From the NCBI RefSeq assembly GCF_004296405.1, contig NZ_PSRR01000027.1:1-42613 (forward strand): a stretch of 42,613 nucleotides of DNA. Reading direction: 5' to 3'. Numbering within the stretch: position 1 is the first letter of the stretch; every line of letters begins with the position of its first letter. A program made the translations under genes and the position numbers. Of the stretch, positions 28,015-38,065 are shown piece after piece. Under the pieces are notes generated by a model. It made no database searches. It was given only the letters and a program-made list of their open reading frames with translations, and had not been told where the DNA came from. This stretch comes from Bradyrhizobium sp. Leo170 (GTDB lineage: Bacteria > Pseudomonadota > Alphaproteobacteria > Rhizobiales > Xanthobacteraceae).

Positions 28015-28926
28015 ATGGACGTCCCCAACAGGACATTTTCCATCGGCGGTCATGTGCTGAACGCGCCAAAGCCGGTTCCCGGCCTCCATCTGGTTGCAAC
28101 ACCGATCGGAAATCTCGCCGATATCACCCTGCGCGCGCTGGAGACATTGGCCGGCGCCGACCTGATCGCCTGCGAGGACACCCGCATCACCCGCCGTTTG
28201 ACCGAGCGTTACACGATTACGGCCGAGCTGACCCCCTACCATGAGCACAATGCGGCCCAGGCCCGGCCAAGAATCCTGCAGAGGCTGGCCGAGGGCGCCG
28301 CGATCGCGCTGGTCTCCGACGCCGGCACGCCGCTGATTTCCGATCCCGGCTTCAAACTGGTGCGCGAGGCCTGCGCCGCCGGGCATCACGTGGTCGCGGT
28401 GCCCGGGGCGTCGTCGGTGCTGACGGCGCTCTCGGTCGCGGCGCTGCCGACCGACCGCTTTTTCTTCGAGGGTTTTTTGCCTACGAAGGAACAGGCCCGG
28501 CGCACGCGCCTCGTAGAGCTCGCCAGGATCGACTCAACGCTGGTGCTGTTCGAATCCGGCAGCCGCGTGCAGGAGACGCTGGCCGACCTCGCCGCGATCA
28601 TGGGCGGACGCGATGCCGCGATCTGCCGCGAGCTGACGAAACTGCACGAAGAGATCAGGCGCGCCCCAATCGCCGAACTGGCAGCGGGAAAGGATGCACT
28701 TGAGACACGCGGCGAATTCGTGCTGGTGATCGGTCCACCGCCGGCGGATGCGCAGACGATGGGGCAGGATCAGCTCGACGAACTGCTGCGCACCTCGCTC
28801 CTGCGCGACAGCGTCAAGGATGCGGTTGCGCATGCAGTCGAGCTTTCCGGCCGGCCGCGCCGCGAGGTCTATGCCCGCGCTCTCGAACTCGCAAAAGAAA
28901 TGCGAGGCGATGATGGCCAAGAGTGA
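28015..28926 (+). CDS. rsmI: 16S rRNA (cytidine-1402-2'-O)-methyltransferase
   Basis: From the ATG at 28015 the product is 303 aa; an ATG at 27973 would add 14 residues without a ribosome site. It has the tetrapyrrole-methylase fold. The N-terminal motif [20 protein letters not shown] and [10 protein letters not shown] are diagnostic of RsmI, with [20 protein letters not shown] and [10 protein letters not shown] further on. It methylates the ribose of C1402 in the ribosomal P site. The 3' end overlaps yraN by 14 bases, and gshB follows. Confidence 0.95.
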   Translation: MDVPNRTFSIGGHVLNAPKPVPGLHLVATPIGNLADITLRALETLAGADLIACEDTRITRRLTERYTITAELTPYHEHNAAQARPRILQRLAEGAAIALVSDAGTPLISDPGFKLVREACAAGHHVVAVPGASSVLTALSVAALPTDRFFFEGFLPTKEQARRTRLVELARIDSTLVLFESGSRVQETLADLAAIMGGRDAAICRELTKLHEEIRRAPIAELAAGKDALETRGEFVLVIGPPPADAQTMGQDQLDELLRTSLLRDSVKDAVAHAVELSGRPRREVYARALELAKEMRGDDGQE

Positions 28927-29326
28927 CGGCAGCTCGCCGCAGGAGGCGGACACAAAGCTCGCTTCGCCCGAACGGGTCGCTGCGTTCCGCACCGGGCTGT
29001 CGGCGGAAAGCCGCGCTGCGGCCTATCTGATGGCCAAGGGTTATCGCGTCCTCGCCAAGCGTTTCCGCACGCCCTATGGCGAGATCGACCTGGTGGTGCG
29101 CAAGCGCAACCTGCTCGCCTTCGTCGAGGTCAAGGCCCGCGCCAGCTTTGATGAGGCCGCCTATGCCGTCACGCCGCGCCAGCAGCAGCGCATCATTGCG
29201 GCCGCCCAGGCCTGGCTGATGACGCATCCCGAACATGCGGAATTCGACATGCGTTTCGACGCCATGCTGATTGCGCCCAAGCGTTTGCCGCGCCATCTGT
29301 TGGCGGCGTTCGACGCCAGCGCATGA
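28913..29326 (+). CDS. YraN family (UPF0102) nuclease-like protein
   Basis: The second of two tandem ATGs (28910, 28913) is better spaced from a GAGG site and gives 137 aa. The core [23 protein letters not shown] has the D-ExK pattern of restriction-endonuclease-like folds, preceded by [29 protein letters not shown]. The family is nearly universal, and no biochemical role is firmly established. Its overlap with rsmI and its proximity to the LpoA-like gene repeat the rsmI-lpoA-yraN neighbourhood of enteric bacteria. Confidence 0.9.
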   Translation: MAKSDGSSPQEADTKLASPERVAAFRTGLSAESRAAAYLMAKGYRVLAKRFRTPYGEIDLVVRKRNLLAFVEVKARASFDEAAYAVTPRQQQRIIAAAQAWLMTHPEHAEFDMRFDAMLIAPKRLPRHLLAAFDASA

Positions 29327-29354
29327 CTTCCTCGAGAGACCGGACCCAAAGCCC

Positions 29355-30302
29355 ATGAAATTGAACGTCGCCGTCCAGATGGATCCCATTGAGCGCATCA
29401 ACATTCGCGGCGATTCGACGTTCGCGCTGCTGCTCGAAGCGCAGAAGCGCGGCCACGGCATTTCCTATTACACACCGGACAAGCTCTCGCTGCGCGGCGA
29501 TGAGCTGGTGGCGCCGGTGCAGATTCTTTCCGTGCGCGACGAGGTCGGCGATCACTTCACGCTTGGCGAGCCCAAGCGCGAGCCGCTGACCAATTTCGAC
29601 GTGATCCTGCTGCGGCAGGATCCGCCGTTCGATCTCGCCTACATCACCTCTACGCATTTCCTCGAGCGTATCCACCCGAAGACCCTGGTCGTCAACAATC
29701 CCGCCAGCGTCCGTAATGCGCCGGAAAAGCTGTTCGTGATGAATTTTCCGCAGTTGATGCCGCCGACCTTGATCTCGCGCGACCTCGACGAGATCAACGC
29801 GTTCCGCGACGAGCATGGCGCCGTCGTCATGAAACCGTTGCACGGCCATGGCGGCGCCGCGGTGTTCCGCGTGATGCCGCAGGACATGAATTTCGGTTCG
29901 CTGTTCGACATGTTTACGGTGACGTTCAAGGAGCCATGGGTGATCCAGCGCTTCCTTCCCGAGGTCAAGCATGGCGACAAGCGCATCATTCTGGTCGATG
30001 GCGAGTTCGCCGGCGCCGTCAACCGCGTGCCTGCGGCGGACGACCTGCGCTCCAACATGGTGCGTGGCGGCGCGGCGCAGTCGACCGAGCTGTCCGATCG
30101 CGAGCGCGCGATCTGCACAACCCTTGGCCCGGCGCTGCGCGAGCGCGGCCTGTTGTTCGTCGGCATCGACGTGATCGACGGCTATCTCACCGAGATCAAC
30201 GTCACCTCGCCGACCGGCATCCGCGCCATTTCGCGGCTCGGCGGCCCGGACGTGGCGGCCAGGATCTGGGACGTCATCGAGGCGAAGCGCGCAAAATCTT
30301 AG
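29355..30302 (+). CDS. gshB: Glutathione synthase
   Basis: The product is 315 aa from the ATG at 29355 ([30 protein letters not shown]). ATP-grasp features are present: [17 protein letters not shown] (glycine-rich nucleotide loop), [32 protein letters not shown] and [23 protein letters not shown] (metal-binding Glu and Asn). It joins gamma-glutamylcysteine and glycine. It starts 28 bases after yraN and probably ends the rsmI operon. The 160 bases after it contain no gene. Confidence 0.97.
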   Translation: MKLNVAVQMDPIERINIRGDSTFALLLEAQKRGHGISYYTPDKLSLRGDELVAPVQILSVRDEVGDHFTLGEPKREPLTNFDVILLRQDPPFDLAYITSTHFLERIHPKTLVVNNPASVRNAPEKLFVMNFPQLMPPTLISRDLDEINAFRDEHGAVVMKPLHGHGGAAVFRVMPQDMNFGSLFDMFTVTFKEPWVIQRFLPEVKHGDKRIILVDGEFAGAVNRVPAADDLRSNMVRGGAAQSTELSDRERAICTTLGPALRERGLLFVGIDVIDGYLTEINVTSPTGIRAISRLGGPDVAARIWDVIEAKRAKS

Positions 30303-30462
30303 GGCGCGTCTGCCTTTCTTCCGCTCTGAGACCTCTTGTCAGCTTGCGACGGCGAGCGCAGCATGGCCTTGCTCGCCTTCAGGTCGTGGGGCAGGACCTG
30401 CTCGCGGGCGGCAACGCGATGATTGCCAAAATATAACTCGATAAAAATCGTGGAGGAAAAGC

Positions 30463-31434
30463 ATGACAATCAACGTCTCGCGAAGGTCCCTGCTCGCGCT
30501 CGGCGCCGGCCTTGGTGCAAGCACGCTGCTCGGGGGCAGCGCGCTGGCACGCGCGCCGAAGCTCGGCACGCAAACGCCGTATTGGCACCGCTTCATTCTA
30601 GGCGATGCCGAAGTCACCGTCGTCTCCGACGGCCCGCTGCCGCTTGGCGATCCCTCCGGCACCTTCACCGGCGTGCCGAAGGAAGAAGTGAAGAAGATGC
30701 TGTCGGACAACTTCCTGTCGCCCGACAATGTGGTGCTGGAGCAGAATTCGCCGATCGTGAACACCGGCGACAAGCTGATCCTGTTCGACACCGGCATGGG
30801 CACTTCGAAAGCGTTCGGTCCGACCACCGGCCGCCAGCAGAAGAGCATGGCGGAAGCCGGCATCAAGCCGGAGGACATCGACGCCGTCGTCTGCTCGCAT
30901 GCGCATATCGACCACATCGGCGGCATCGTCGGTGCCAACGACAAGCCGCTGTTCCCGAACGCGCAGGTCTATATCGCCCAGAGCGATTTCGATTACTGGA
31001 CCGATGAAGGCAAGATGGGCAGCCCGCTGAAGGACTTCGTCGTTCACGCGCGCAAGAATCTGCTGCCAGTCCGGGACCGGCTGGTGTTCTTCAAGGACGG
31101 CCAGGAATTCCTGCCCGGCGTGCAGGCGATCGCGGCGCCCGGCCACACCATCGGCCACCACATCTTTATGGTGACCTCGGCCGGCAAATCCTTCGCCTTC
31201 CTCGGCGACCTCTCGCACCACGCCGTGCTGCTGCTCGAGCGGCCGCGGATGGAATTCTCCTACGACACCGACCCGAAACAGGCGGCGGCCTCGCGGGTGA
31301 GGCTGCTGGAGATGCTGGCGGCCAACAAGACCCCCGTGATGTCCTACCACTTCGCCTGGCCCGGCTACGGCCATGTCGCCAAGGTCGGCGACGGCTTCCA
31401 CTATTATCCCGAACCGATGCAGATGACGCTGTAA
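30463..31434 (+). CDS. Tat-exported metallo-beta-lactamase-fold hydrolase
   Basis: The product is 323 aa with a GGAGG ribosome site. The N-terminus has a twin-arginine motif (SRRSLLAL, residues 6-13) and an Ala-type cleavage region near residue 30. The zinc-binding MBL signature is SHAHIDH (His146, His148, Asp150, His151), followed by APGHTIGHH, a GDLSHH bridging Asp and SYHFAWPG near the end. The family includes lactonases, sulfatase-like and methyl-parathion-hydrolase-like enzymes; the specific substrate cannot be read. A very strong terminator follows it. Confidence 0.9.
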   Translation: MTINVSRRSLLALGAGLGASTLLGGSALARAPKLGTQTPYWHRFILGDAEVTVVSDGPLPLGDPSGTFTGVPKEEVKKMLSDNFLSPDNVVLEQNSPIVNTGDKLILFDTGMGTSKAFGPTTGRQQKSMAEAGIKPEDIDAVVCSHAHIDHIGGIVGANDKPLFPNAQVYIAQSDFDYWTDEGKMGSPLKDFVVHARKNLLPVRDRLVFFKDGQEFLPGVQAIAAPGHTIGHHIFMVTSAGKSFAFLGDLSHHAVLLLERPRMEFSYDTDPKQAAASRVRLLEMLAANKTPVMSYHFAWPGYGHVAKVGDGFHYYPEPMQMTL

Positions 31435-31438
31435 GCTG

Positions 31439-31480
31439 CGTGGGCTCCGGGACAGCGGAAAAGCGGCCCCGGAGCCCACG
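31439..31480 (+). terminator. Strong hairpin terminator after the MBL-fold gene
   Basis: Arms CGTGGGCTCCGGG (31439-31451) and CCCGGAGCCCACG (31468-31480) form a perfect 13-bp GC-rich stem just after the stop codon (31434). The following bases (TTCCCGTAATG) are only mildly U-rich. It separates this gene from the comM remnant. Confidence 0.75.
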
Positions 31481-31544
31481 TTCCCGTAATGTTCTTGCGC
31501 TTGGCGTTGCCTTCGGCTACCCTCGATTGTGGCAAGGGGGCAGC

Positions 31545-32088
31545 ATGGTTCAACGCGTTTCCACCGTCGCTTTCGAGGGGATCGAGGCTCGTGCGGTCGA
31601 CGTGCAGGTGCAGGTCGCGCCGGGACTACCGGCTTTTGCGATCGTAGGCCTGCCGGACAAGGCGGTCTCGCATCTCAGGCCCGCTGATGGACCGCATCGA
31701 TCTGCGGATCGAGGTGCCGGCGGTGACCGCCGCCGACCTGATCCTGCCGCCGCCTGCCGAAGGATCGGCGGAAGTGGCGGCGCGAGTCGCTGCGGCGCGC
31801 GACGTCCAGCTTGCGCGCTATGCCGCCGCCGGCATGCCAAACGTCCGCACCAATGCGGAAGCGCCGGCATCGCTGCTTGAGACCATCGCCCAGCCGGACG
31901 CACAGGGGCAGAAGCTGTTGCGCGATGCCGCCGAGACCATGCGCCTCACCGCGCGCGGCTATCACCGCGTGCTGCGCGTCGCGCGCACGCTCGCCGATCT
32001 CGACGGCACCGAGAAGATCGGGCGATTGCATCTTGCGGAGGCCCTGTCCTACCGCGCGCTCGCCGACGACATCAGGCGCGCGGCGTAA
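31545..32088 (+). pseudogene. comM: comM/yifB AAA+ Mg-chelatase-like ATPase, destroyed by an internal deletion
   Basis: The first 42 codons (31545-31670) match the YifB/ComM N-terminus: VQRVSTVAFEGIEARAVDVQVQ, then APGLPAFAIVGLPDKAVS. Directly after, in another frame from 31672 to 32088, comes its C-terminus: ISGPLMDRIDLRIEVPAV, then the Mg-chelatase C-terminal domain ending ALSYRALADDIRRAA. Intact homologues are about 510 aa, so I estimate that some 330 codons are missing, including the nucleotide-binding core with Walker A, Walker B and sensor motifs. The junction is at about 31670/31671 and the frame changes there, so no functional protein is expected. ComM is a branch-migration helicase for DNA integration during transformation. 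An internal ATG at 31687 could express the C-terminal fragment, but nothing suggests a use. Confidence 0.88.
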
Positions 32089-32100
32089 AGCGTCCAGCAG

Positions 32101-32118
32101 CGTCGCGTCAACGCGACG
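32101..32118. terminator. Short hairpin after the comM remnant
   Basis: CGTCGCGT and ACGCGACG are perfect complements separated by two bases, just past the stop of the comM C-terminal frame. It may be the old terminator of that gene. No U-run follows directly. Confidence 0.35.
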
Positions 32119-32192
32119 GTAACCAGTTCTCTTTACACTCCGCCAACCATAAGTCCGCGCAATCCTAGCCGGCTTCGGTTGAGTGAGTGGTC

Positions 32193-32663
32193 ATGTTGCG
32201 TTTGAAGATTCTGGCCTCGGTCGTGCCGCTGGCCGTGTTCGCGCTCGTTGCCCGCGGTGAATTCCTGCCGGGCCCACATCCCTGCATCGAGGCCGGCGGC
32301 GCCACCGTCCAGATCGCATCGATCCCCTGGCTCGCCCAGCTCCATGTCAGCTTCACGGACGACCCGGCTGCCGCCACCGTCCGAGTCCAGGTCTCCGACA
32401 ATGCGGAAGCCGCCGATTTCGCTGTTATCGATGATATCGACGACGACGCCGAGCCCGGCGCCTGCGAGAGCAAGGGCGTGCCGCAACTGGTGGCGATCTC
32501 GGCCAATCCCGCCGCAACCGACCCCGTGATCTATCTTTCGCAGGATGGCCCGGCCGATTACCGGATCTTCGTCCATTCGAAGAGCTTCTCCGTGCGCGAT
32601 GCCGCGGCGCTGATCGTCGGCGCGCATGGCGGGCACCGCCATCTGCAGGCGGCTTCGCTGTAG
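32193..32663 (+). CDS. Small secreted protein of unknown function
   Basis: From the ATG at 32193 the product is 156 aa (a GTG at 32187 is also in frame). A hydrophobic N-terminus (LRLKILASVVPLAVFALVARG) could be a signal peptide or anchor. Two cysteines (HPCIEAGG and GACESKG) could form a disulfide. An acidic patch (AVIDDIDDDAEPGACE) lies in the middle, and the C-terminus is His-containing (GAHGGHRHLQAASL). I recognise no family. It starts 104 bases after the comM remnant and ends about 155 bases before the histidine kinase gene, with which it could be cotranscribed. Confidence 0.65.
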   Translation: MLRLKILASVVPLAVFALVARGEFLPGPHPCIEAGGATVQIASIPWLAQLHVSFTDDPAAATVRVQVSDNAEAADFAVIDDIDDDAEPGACESKGVPQLVAISANPAATDPVIYLSQDGPADYRIFVHSKSFSVRDAAALIVGAHGGHRHLQAASL

Positions 32664-32817
32664 CAACGATCGTTAACGCTTTATCAACCCTGTTCGCATC
32701 GCGGGCCGGAACCCGATGCTGTCTCAAGCACTTTGCAAGGTCGCCGACGCATCGTCGACCCAACATGCAAGGGCGGCTCAAGCCGCCAGCCTTCAGCAGG
32801 TGATCAGGGGATCGGCG

Positions 32818-35061
32818 ATGACGTGGACCTATCGACTGAGGCTCCGCTTGCTTCGGTTCGGGCGGCGTCACCCCTGGATCGTCTTCATCCTCCGTGCCTT
32901 CATCGTCTTCGCCGCAGCCTTCGCCGGCGGTTATGCGTTCCTCGTTGGCGCCGTTTCGGACCGTGATCCGCGTACCATTGCCGTGGCTGTCAGTCTGCTG
33001 TTCGCACTCACCTGCGTGGCGCTGGTCGTGCTGAATGTCCGACTGCGGCTGATGCGCGGAAAGCTGCGCATGATCGCAGAGCACAACGAGGCGCTCGCCG
33101 ACCGCAACTGGGAACTGCAGGAAGCCGAGCAACGCGCGCGTAGCCTGTTTGAGTCGCAGAGCGACCTGATCGTCCTGCGTGACAGCGATGGCATGATCAC
33201 CTTCGTCAACGACGCGTATTGCGACCTCGCGGGAAAGCCGCGTGGCGAACTGATCGGCAGCCATTTCGCCTTCGAGGTGCTGGAACAGGGCGACACCGCG
33301 CTGGAGCCAAGCGGCACCCGCACCTACGACCAGAAGATCGCAGGCCCCTTCGGGCCGCGCTGGATCGCCTGGCGCGAGGGCCTCGTCCGCACCGACGCTG
33401 GGAGGCCTGCGGAGATGCAAAGCGTCGGGCGTGACGTGACCGACCGCACCGAAAGCGAGCGCGTGCTTGCCGAGGCGCGCGATCAGGCCGATGCGGCCAA
33501 CCGCGCCAAGTCGCGCTTCCTCGCAATGGCGAGCCACGAGATCCGCACCCCGCTGAACGGCATCATCGGCATGAGCGGACTCTTGATGGATACGCCGCTG
33601 ACGCCGGAGCAGATGACCTACGCCAAGGCGGTGAAGACCTCCGGCGACGCGCTGCTGTCGCTGATCGAAGAGCTCCTCGACTATTCCAAGATCGAGGCCG
33701 GCAAGATCGATCTCGAGCAGCGCCCGTTCGCGCTCTCGAAACTGATCGAGGACATCACCGAATTGCTGGCACCGAGGGCGGAGGCAAAGGGAATCGAGAT
33801 CGCCGCCTATATCGATGAGCGATTGCCGATGGAGGTGGTCGGAGACGCGGCCCGGCTGCGCCAAGTGCTGCTCAACCTCGCCGGCAACGCGATCAAATTC
33901 ACCGCAACCGGCGGCGTCTCCCTGGTGGTCGAGCCCGGCATCCGGCCGAATGAAATCAGCTTCCTTGTCCGCGACACCGGCATCGGCATTGCACCGGAAG
34001 CGCAGCAGCGCATCTTCCGCGAGTTCGAGCAGGCGGACGAAGGCATTGCGCGCAGCTATGGCGGCACCGGACTGGGCCTGAGCATCAGCGACCGCATCGT
34101 CAAGCGCATGGGCGGCCGCATCGCGCTTGCAAGCACGCCGGGCGCTGGCTCGACCTTCGAACTATCGATCCCGCTCGCCGCTTCCGACAGCAACGGGCCG
34201 CCGGTGTTCAGCCCGCCCGAGCTTGCGGACCGGTCGATCATGGTGGTCGCGCCGCAAAGCATCGAGGCCTCCCTGATCTCGCGCCGCTTGCAGCGCTGGG
34301 GTGCACAGACCTGCATGGTGTCGGATGCCATGGTGGCGGAGGCCTTGTTGCCCGAGCGTTCATGGCATGCCGCGCTGATCGACCACGCGCTGGGAGCGGC
34401 CGAGATCGGCCACCTCGGGGAAGCGGCGCGGATGCATGCGACGCAGCGGATCGTGATGTTCACGCCGGCAACCCGGCAGGAACTGCAGCCGTCCGCCGAC
34501 TCGCCGTTCACCGGCTATCTGGTCAAGCCACTGCGCGCCGTCTCGCTCGCCGCTCGTCTGACCGCCACGCCCGAGATCGCTTCCCCAAGCGTCGCCGCAG
34601 AGCTCGTCGTCGAGCCAATCGAGGCTGGCTCGGCACCGGCCTCCCTGTCCGACAAGGGGCTGTCGATCCTGGTCGCCGAGGACAATGAGATCAACGCGCT
34701 CCTGATGCGCTCGCTGCTGACGCGCCTCGGCCACAAGGTAGTGATCACCACCAACGGCGAAGAGGCGCTTCAATCCTGGTTGTCGGCGAAATCAACGGGC
34801 GCGCCATACGACCTCGTGCTGATGGACGTCCAGATGCCGCAGCTCAACGGCATCGAGACCACCAAACGCATCCGGCAATCGGAAGCCAACCAGCCCGGCC
34901 GACCAACGCCAATCCTCGCGCTGACGGCCAACACCTTAGCGGAAGATCGCTCCGCCTGCTTCGAAGCGGGGATGGACGGCTTTCTGATCAAGCCCCTCGA
35001 TCGCGAGAAGCTCGAGGAGGCGCTGAGAGGACTGGCAGCGGCGCGGCATCTGGCTGCGTAG
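32818..35061 (+). CDS. Hybrid sensor histidine kinase with PAS domain and two receiver domains
   Basis: From the ATG at 32818 the product is 747 aa; an ATG at 32716 would add 34 residues. Two membrane helices (about 20-44 and 52-75) enclose a very short loop. A PAS domain follows (about 105-215, [17 protein letters not shown]). The HisKA phospho-acceptor His240 is in [15 protein letters not shown], and the ATPase domain has N353/N357, DTGIG (386-390) and GGTGLGL (415-421). The first receiver-like domain (about 470-590) keeps an Asp (522) and Lys (570) but lacks the acidic pair, so it is probably a pseudo-receiver. The second (about 613-745) is complete (Glu621/Asp622, Asp670, Lys725). No Hpt protein or separate response regulator is adjacent. 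The signal is unknown. Confidence 0.93.
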   Translation: MTWTYRLRLRLLRFGRRHPWIVFILRAFIVFAAAFAGGYAFLVGAVSDRDPRTIAVAVSLLFALTCVALVVLNVRLRLMRGKLRMIAEHNEALADRNWELQEAEQRARSLFESQSDLIVLRDSDGMITFVNDAYCDLAGKPRGELIGSHFAFEVLEQGDTALEPSGTRTYDQKIAGPFGPRWIAWREGLVRTDAGRPAEMQSVGRDVTDRTESERVLAEARDQADAANRAKSRFLAMASHEIRTPLNGIIGMSGLLMDTPLTPEQMTYAKAVKTSGDALLSLIEELLDYSKIEAGKIDLEQRPFALSKLIEDITELLAPRAEAKGIEIAAYIDERLPMEVVGDAARLRQVLLNLAGNAIKFTATGGVSLVVEPGIRPNEISFLVRDTGIGIAPEAQQRIFREFEQADEGIARSYGGTGLGLSISDRIVKRMGGRIALASTPGAGSTFELSIPLAASDSNGPPVFSPPELADRSIMVVAPQSIEASLISRRLQRWGAQTCMVSDAMVAEALLPERSWHAALIDHALGAAEIGHLGEAARMHATQRIVMFTPATRQELQPSADSPFTGYLVKPLRAVSLAARLTATPEIASPSVAAELVVEPIEAGSAPASLSDKGLSILVAEDNEINALLMRSLLTRLGHKVVITTNGEEALQSWLSAKSTGAPYDLVLMDVQMPQLNGIETTKRIRQSEANQPGRPTPILALTANTLAEDRSACFEAGMDGFLIKPLDREKLEEALRGLAAARHLAA

Positions 35062-35077
35062 CCTCCGCTGCCTCCGC

Positions 35078-35157
35078 CGTCATTGCGAGCGCAGCGAAGC
35101 AATCCATGCCTCCGCATGTGAGGCGCGATGGATTGCTTCGCTGCGCTCGCAATGACG
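35078..35157. repeat. Perfect 30-bp inverted repeat between convergent genes
   Basis: Arms 35078-35107 (starting CGTCATTGCGAGCGCAGCG) and 35128-35157 (its exact complement) form a 30-bp stem around a 20-nt loop. The element lies between the histidine kinase gene and coaA, which converge. It matches a repeat type common in Bradyrhizobium intergenic regions and could terminate both transcripts. Confidence 0.85.
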
Positions 35158-35174
35158 ATGCCGGGCGACAGCAG

Positions 35175-36131
35175 CTACAGCCGCCGCAGCGCGACGGTCT
35201 CCACCACGTGGTCGGCGCCCTTCTTCAGGATCAGCGTGGCGCGCGGACGGGTCGGCAGGATGTTATCCTCGAGATTGGCGCGGTTGGTGCGTTCCCAGAT
35301 CGCGATCGCGGTGGCGGTCGCCTCTTCGTCCGACAGCACGGCATAGCGGTGGAAATAGGAGCGGGGATCGTGGAACGCGGTATCGCGCAGCGCAAGGAAG
35401 CGCTTGACGTACCATTCGCGCAACACCGGCTCATCGGCATCGATATAAACCGAGAAATCGAAGAAGTCGGAAACCACCGGCACCGCCTTGCCGTCACGCG
35501 GCAAGCGGCTCGTCTGCAGCACATTGACACCCTCGACGATCAGGATGTCGGGACGATCGATCTCGATGAACTGGTTCGGAACGATGTCGTAGGTCAGGTG
35601 CGAATAGACAGGCGCGCGCACCGGCCGCCGCCCGGCCTTGATGTCGCTCACGAACGAGAGCAGCAATTGCTGGTCGTAGCTTTCCGGAAAACCCTTCTTC
35701 TGCATCAATCCCAGCCGCTCGAGCACGGCGTTGGGATAGAGGAAGCCGTCGGTGGTGACGAGGTCGACCTTGGGCCGCGGCGACCAGCGCGCCAGCAGCG
35801 CCTGCAGCACGCGCGCGGTGGTGGACTTGCCGACCGCGACCGAGCCCGCGACGCCGATGATGTAGGGCATCTTGCGGTCTTGGATGCCGAGGAATTGCCG
35901 CTGCGCGTAATAGAGCCGCTGCGTGGAGTCGACATAGATCGAGAGCAGCCGCGACAGCGGCAGATAGATGTCCTCGACCTCGTGGATGTCGAGCCGATCG
36001 TGCATCGAGCGTAGCCGCTCGAATTCGCCTGGCTCTAGTGTCATCGGCGTGTCGTCGCGCAATTTCGCCCATTGCTCGCGCGAGAAGATCCGGTACGGAT
36101 TATATTGCTGGTCGGGTGCCTGAATATCCAT
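35175..36131 (-). CDS. coaA: Pantothenate kinase (type I)
   Basis: The product is 318 aa. The Walker A loop is [17 protein letters not shown] (about residues 93-109), followed by [33 protein letters not shown] and [12 protein letters not shown], and [16 protein letters not shown]. It phosphorylates pantothenate as the first step of coenzyme A synthesis. It starts nine bases after hisE and is the last gene of the his unit; the pairing of coaA with his genes is common in rhizobia and has no obvious metabolic reason. Confidence 0.96.
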   Translation of the reverse strand: MDIQAPDQQYNPYRIFSREQWAKLRDDTPMTLEPGEFERLRSMHDRLDIHEVEDIYLPLSRLLSIYVDSTQRLYYAQRQFLGIQDRKMPYIIGVAGSVAVGKSTTARVLQALLARWSPRPKVDLVTTDGFLYPNAVLERLGLMQKKGFPESYDQQLLLSFVSDIKAGRRPVRAPVYSHLTYDIVPNQFIEIDRPDILIVEGVNVLQTSRLPRDGKAVPVVSDFFDFSVYIDADEPVLREWYVKRFLALRDTAFHDPRSYFHRYAVLSDEEATATAIAIWERTNRANLEDNILPTRPRATLILKKGADHVVETVALRRL

Positions 36132-36140
36132 GGCCGTGCC

Positions 36141-36464
36141 CTAATCGCGCTTGCGCGCCGCTTTCTCTTCCAATCCGGACATGGATGTGCGCTGCGCCAG
36201 CGCCGCCTCGACGTCCTCGAGCTTCACGCCGCGGGCCTTCAACAGCACCAGCAGGTGAAACACCAGATCGGCACTTTCGGCGATGAGATGATCGCGATCG
36301 TTCTCGATCGCGGCGATCACGGTCTCGACCGCTTCCTCGCCGAGCTTCTTGGCACAATGCTCGGCGCCTTTGTCGAGCAGCTTCTTCGTATAGGACGCCT
36401 CTCCCCCCGACGCCGCGCGGGCATCGATGATGGCGGCCAGATCGTGGACCGTGAAACGCGACAT
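36141..36464 (-). CDS. hisE: Phosphoribosyl-ATP pyrophosphohydrolase
   Basis: The product is 107 aa, the usual length of free-standing HisE. The MazG-like motif GEEAVETVIAAIENDRDHLIAESADLVFHLLVLL carries the metal-binding acidic residues. It converts phosphoribosyl-ATP to phosphoribosyl-AMP. HisI is not encoded here, so the two activities are on separate proteins. It lies 75 bases after hisF on the same strand and is followed closely by coaA. Confidence 0.95.
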   Translation of the reverse strand: MSRFTVHDLAAIIDARAASGGEASYTKKLLDKGAEHCAKKLGEEAVETVIAAIENDRDHLIAESADLVFHLLVLLKARGVKLEDVEAALAQRTSMSGLEEKAARKRD

Positions 36465-36539
36465 ACTTGAGCACCCGGACCGGCGTGAAAGCCGGCAATT
36501 TCCCCCGGAGGGGACTTAGCACTTTTGTGACGGCGAGTC

Positions 36540-37316
36540 CTAGGGATCGAGACGCATGGGCAGCCCTGCACGCACCATGTGCTCCTTGGCCTGGCGGATG
36601 GTAAATTCGCCGAAATGGAATATCGAGGCGGCCAGGACGGCGGTAGCGTGCCCTTTGCGGATGCCGTCGACGAGATGATCGAGGTTGCCGACCCCGCCGG
36701 ACGCGATGACCGGTACGGGGACACTATCGGCAATCGCCTGCGTCAGCTCCAGGTCGAAGCCCTGCCGAGTGCCATCCCGATCCATCGACGTCAGCAGGAT
36801 CTCGCCGGCGCCGAGCGAGACCACTTCCTGGGCATATTCGATCGCCTCGATGCCGGTGGCCCTGCGGCCGCCATGGGTGAAAATCTCCCAGCGGTCGGAG
36901 CCGCCGGCGCGGTTGACGCGCTTGGCGTCGATCGCGACCACGATGCACTGTTCGCCGAATTTTTCCGCGCCTTCCTTCACGAATTCGCGACGGCTGACCG
37001 CTGCGGAATTGATCGACACCTTGTCGGCACCGGAGCGCAGGAGCGTGCGGATGTCGTCGATGGTACGGACGCCGCCGCCGACGGTGAGCGGCATGAAGCA
37101 GGCCTCGGCGGTCCGCCGTACCACATCAAGCATGATGCCGCGGTTCTCATGGGTCGCGGTGATGTCGAGGAAGCAGAGCTCGTCGGCGCCGGCGGCGTCA
37201 TAGGCGATCGCGGCCTCGACGGGATCGCCGGCGTCGCGCAGATCGACAAAATTGACGCCCTTGACCACGCGGCCGTCCTTGACGTCGAGGCAGGGAATGA
37301 CGCGGACCTTGAACAT
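36540..37316 (-). CDS. hisF: Imidazole glycerol phosphate synthase, cyclase subunit
   Basis: The product is 258 aa. The TIM-barrel half-repeats and the two catalytic Asp residues are visible in [18 protein letters not shown] (Asp11) and in the segment AIDAKRVN with [11 protein letters not shown]-type context; the phosphate loops are [10 protein letters not shown] and [12 protein letters not shown]. With HisH it makes imidazole glycerol phosphate and AICAR. It begins eight bases after hisA, in the order hisH-hisA-hisF. Confidence 0.97.
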   Translation of the reverse strand: MFKVRVIPCLDVKDGRVVKGVNFVDLRDAGDPVEAAIAYDAAGADELCFLDITATHENRGIMLDVVRRTAEACFMPLTVGGGVRTIDDIRTLLRSGADKVSINSAAVSRREFVKEGAEKFGEQCIVVAIDAKRVNRAGGSDRWEIFTHGGRRATGIEAIEYAQEVVSLGAGEILLTSMDRDGTRQGFDLELTQAIADSVPVPVIASGGVGNLDHLVDGIRKGHATAVLAASIFHFGEFTIRQAKEHMVRAGLPMRLDP

Positions 37317-37324
37317 ATCGTCTC

Positions 37325-38065
37325 CTAAGCCGCGGCGCTGGCGCTGCGGATCAGTTGCAATGCGGCTGCAGGATCAAGCCGGCCATCATAGAGCGCGCGG
37401 CCGACGATAGCACCCGCCAACTTCTTCGCGCGTGGCTCCAGCAATGCCTTCACATCATCGATCGAAGCAAAGCCGCCGGAAGCGATGACGGGGATCGAGA
37501 TGCTCTCGGCGAGAGCGATCGTGGCATCGAGGTTGAGGCCCTTCAAAAGGCCATCGCGGGCGATGTCGGTGAAGATGATTGCGGCAACGCCGGCGTCCTC
37601 GAAACGCTGCGCGATCTCGAGCGCCGTCACCTCCGATGTTTCGGCCCAGCCCTGAACCGCGACCTTGCCGTCACGGGCATCGAGCCCGACTGCGACGCTG
37701 CCGGGATACTTCTTCGCGGCGCTCCTGACGAGCTCGGGGTCGCGCACCGCCGCGGTGCCGATGATGACGCGCGCCACGCCCTTCTCCAGCCAGGCTTCCA
37801 CCGTCCTGAGATCGCGGATGCCGCCGCCAAGCTGCACCGGCATCGTGACCGCCTTCAGCATCGCCTCGACGGCCTGCGCATTCATCGGCTTGCCGGCAAA
37901 GGCGCCGTCGAGATCGACGACATGCAGATATTCGAATCCCTGAGCAGCGAAGGCGCGCGCCTGCGCCGCCGGATCGAGATTGAACACGGTGGCGCGCGCC
38001 ATGTCGCCCTGCTCCAGGCGCACGCACTGTCCGTTCTTGAGGTCAATGGCAGGAAAGAGGATCAC
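37325..38065 (-). CDS. hisA: Phosphoribosylformimino-AICAR ribotide isomerase
   Basis: The GTG at 38065, overlapping the hisH stop (GTGA), gives the family N-terminus [17 protein letters not shown] and 246 aa; a GTG at 38074 would add three residues. The catalytic Asp is in PAIDLKNG, the second in [10 protein letters not shown], and phosphate loops are [10 protein letters not shown] and [11 protein letters not shown]. It isomerises ProFAR to PRFAR in histidine synthesis. Overlaps on both sides indicate coupled expression. Confidence 0.96.
   Translation of the reverse strand: MILFPAIDLKNGQCVRLEQGDMARATVFNLDPAAQARAFAAQGFEYLHVVDLDGAFAGKPMNAQAVEAMLKAVTMPVQLGGGIRDLRTVEAWLEKGVARVIIGTAAVRDPELVRSAAKKYPGSVAVGLDARDGKVAVQGWAETSEVTALEIAQRFEDAGVAAIIFTDIARDGLLKGLNLDATIALAESISIPVIASGGFASIDDVKALLEPRAKKLAGAIVGRALYDGRLDPAAALQLIRSASAAA

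Noticed and set aside
31545..32088. Programmed frameshift in comM instead of a pseudogene
   Set aside because: A frameshift would restore only a fused short protein without the ATPase core; the missing middle shows a deletion.
36516..36543. CIRCE-like segment (TTAGCACTT ... GAGTCCTAG) between hisF and hisE
   Set aside because: The second half-site has mismatches and the spacing is 10 rather than 9 bases, and the location in the his cluster does not suit HrcA control.
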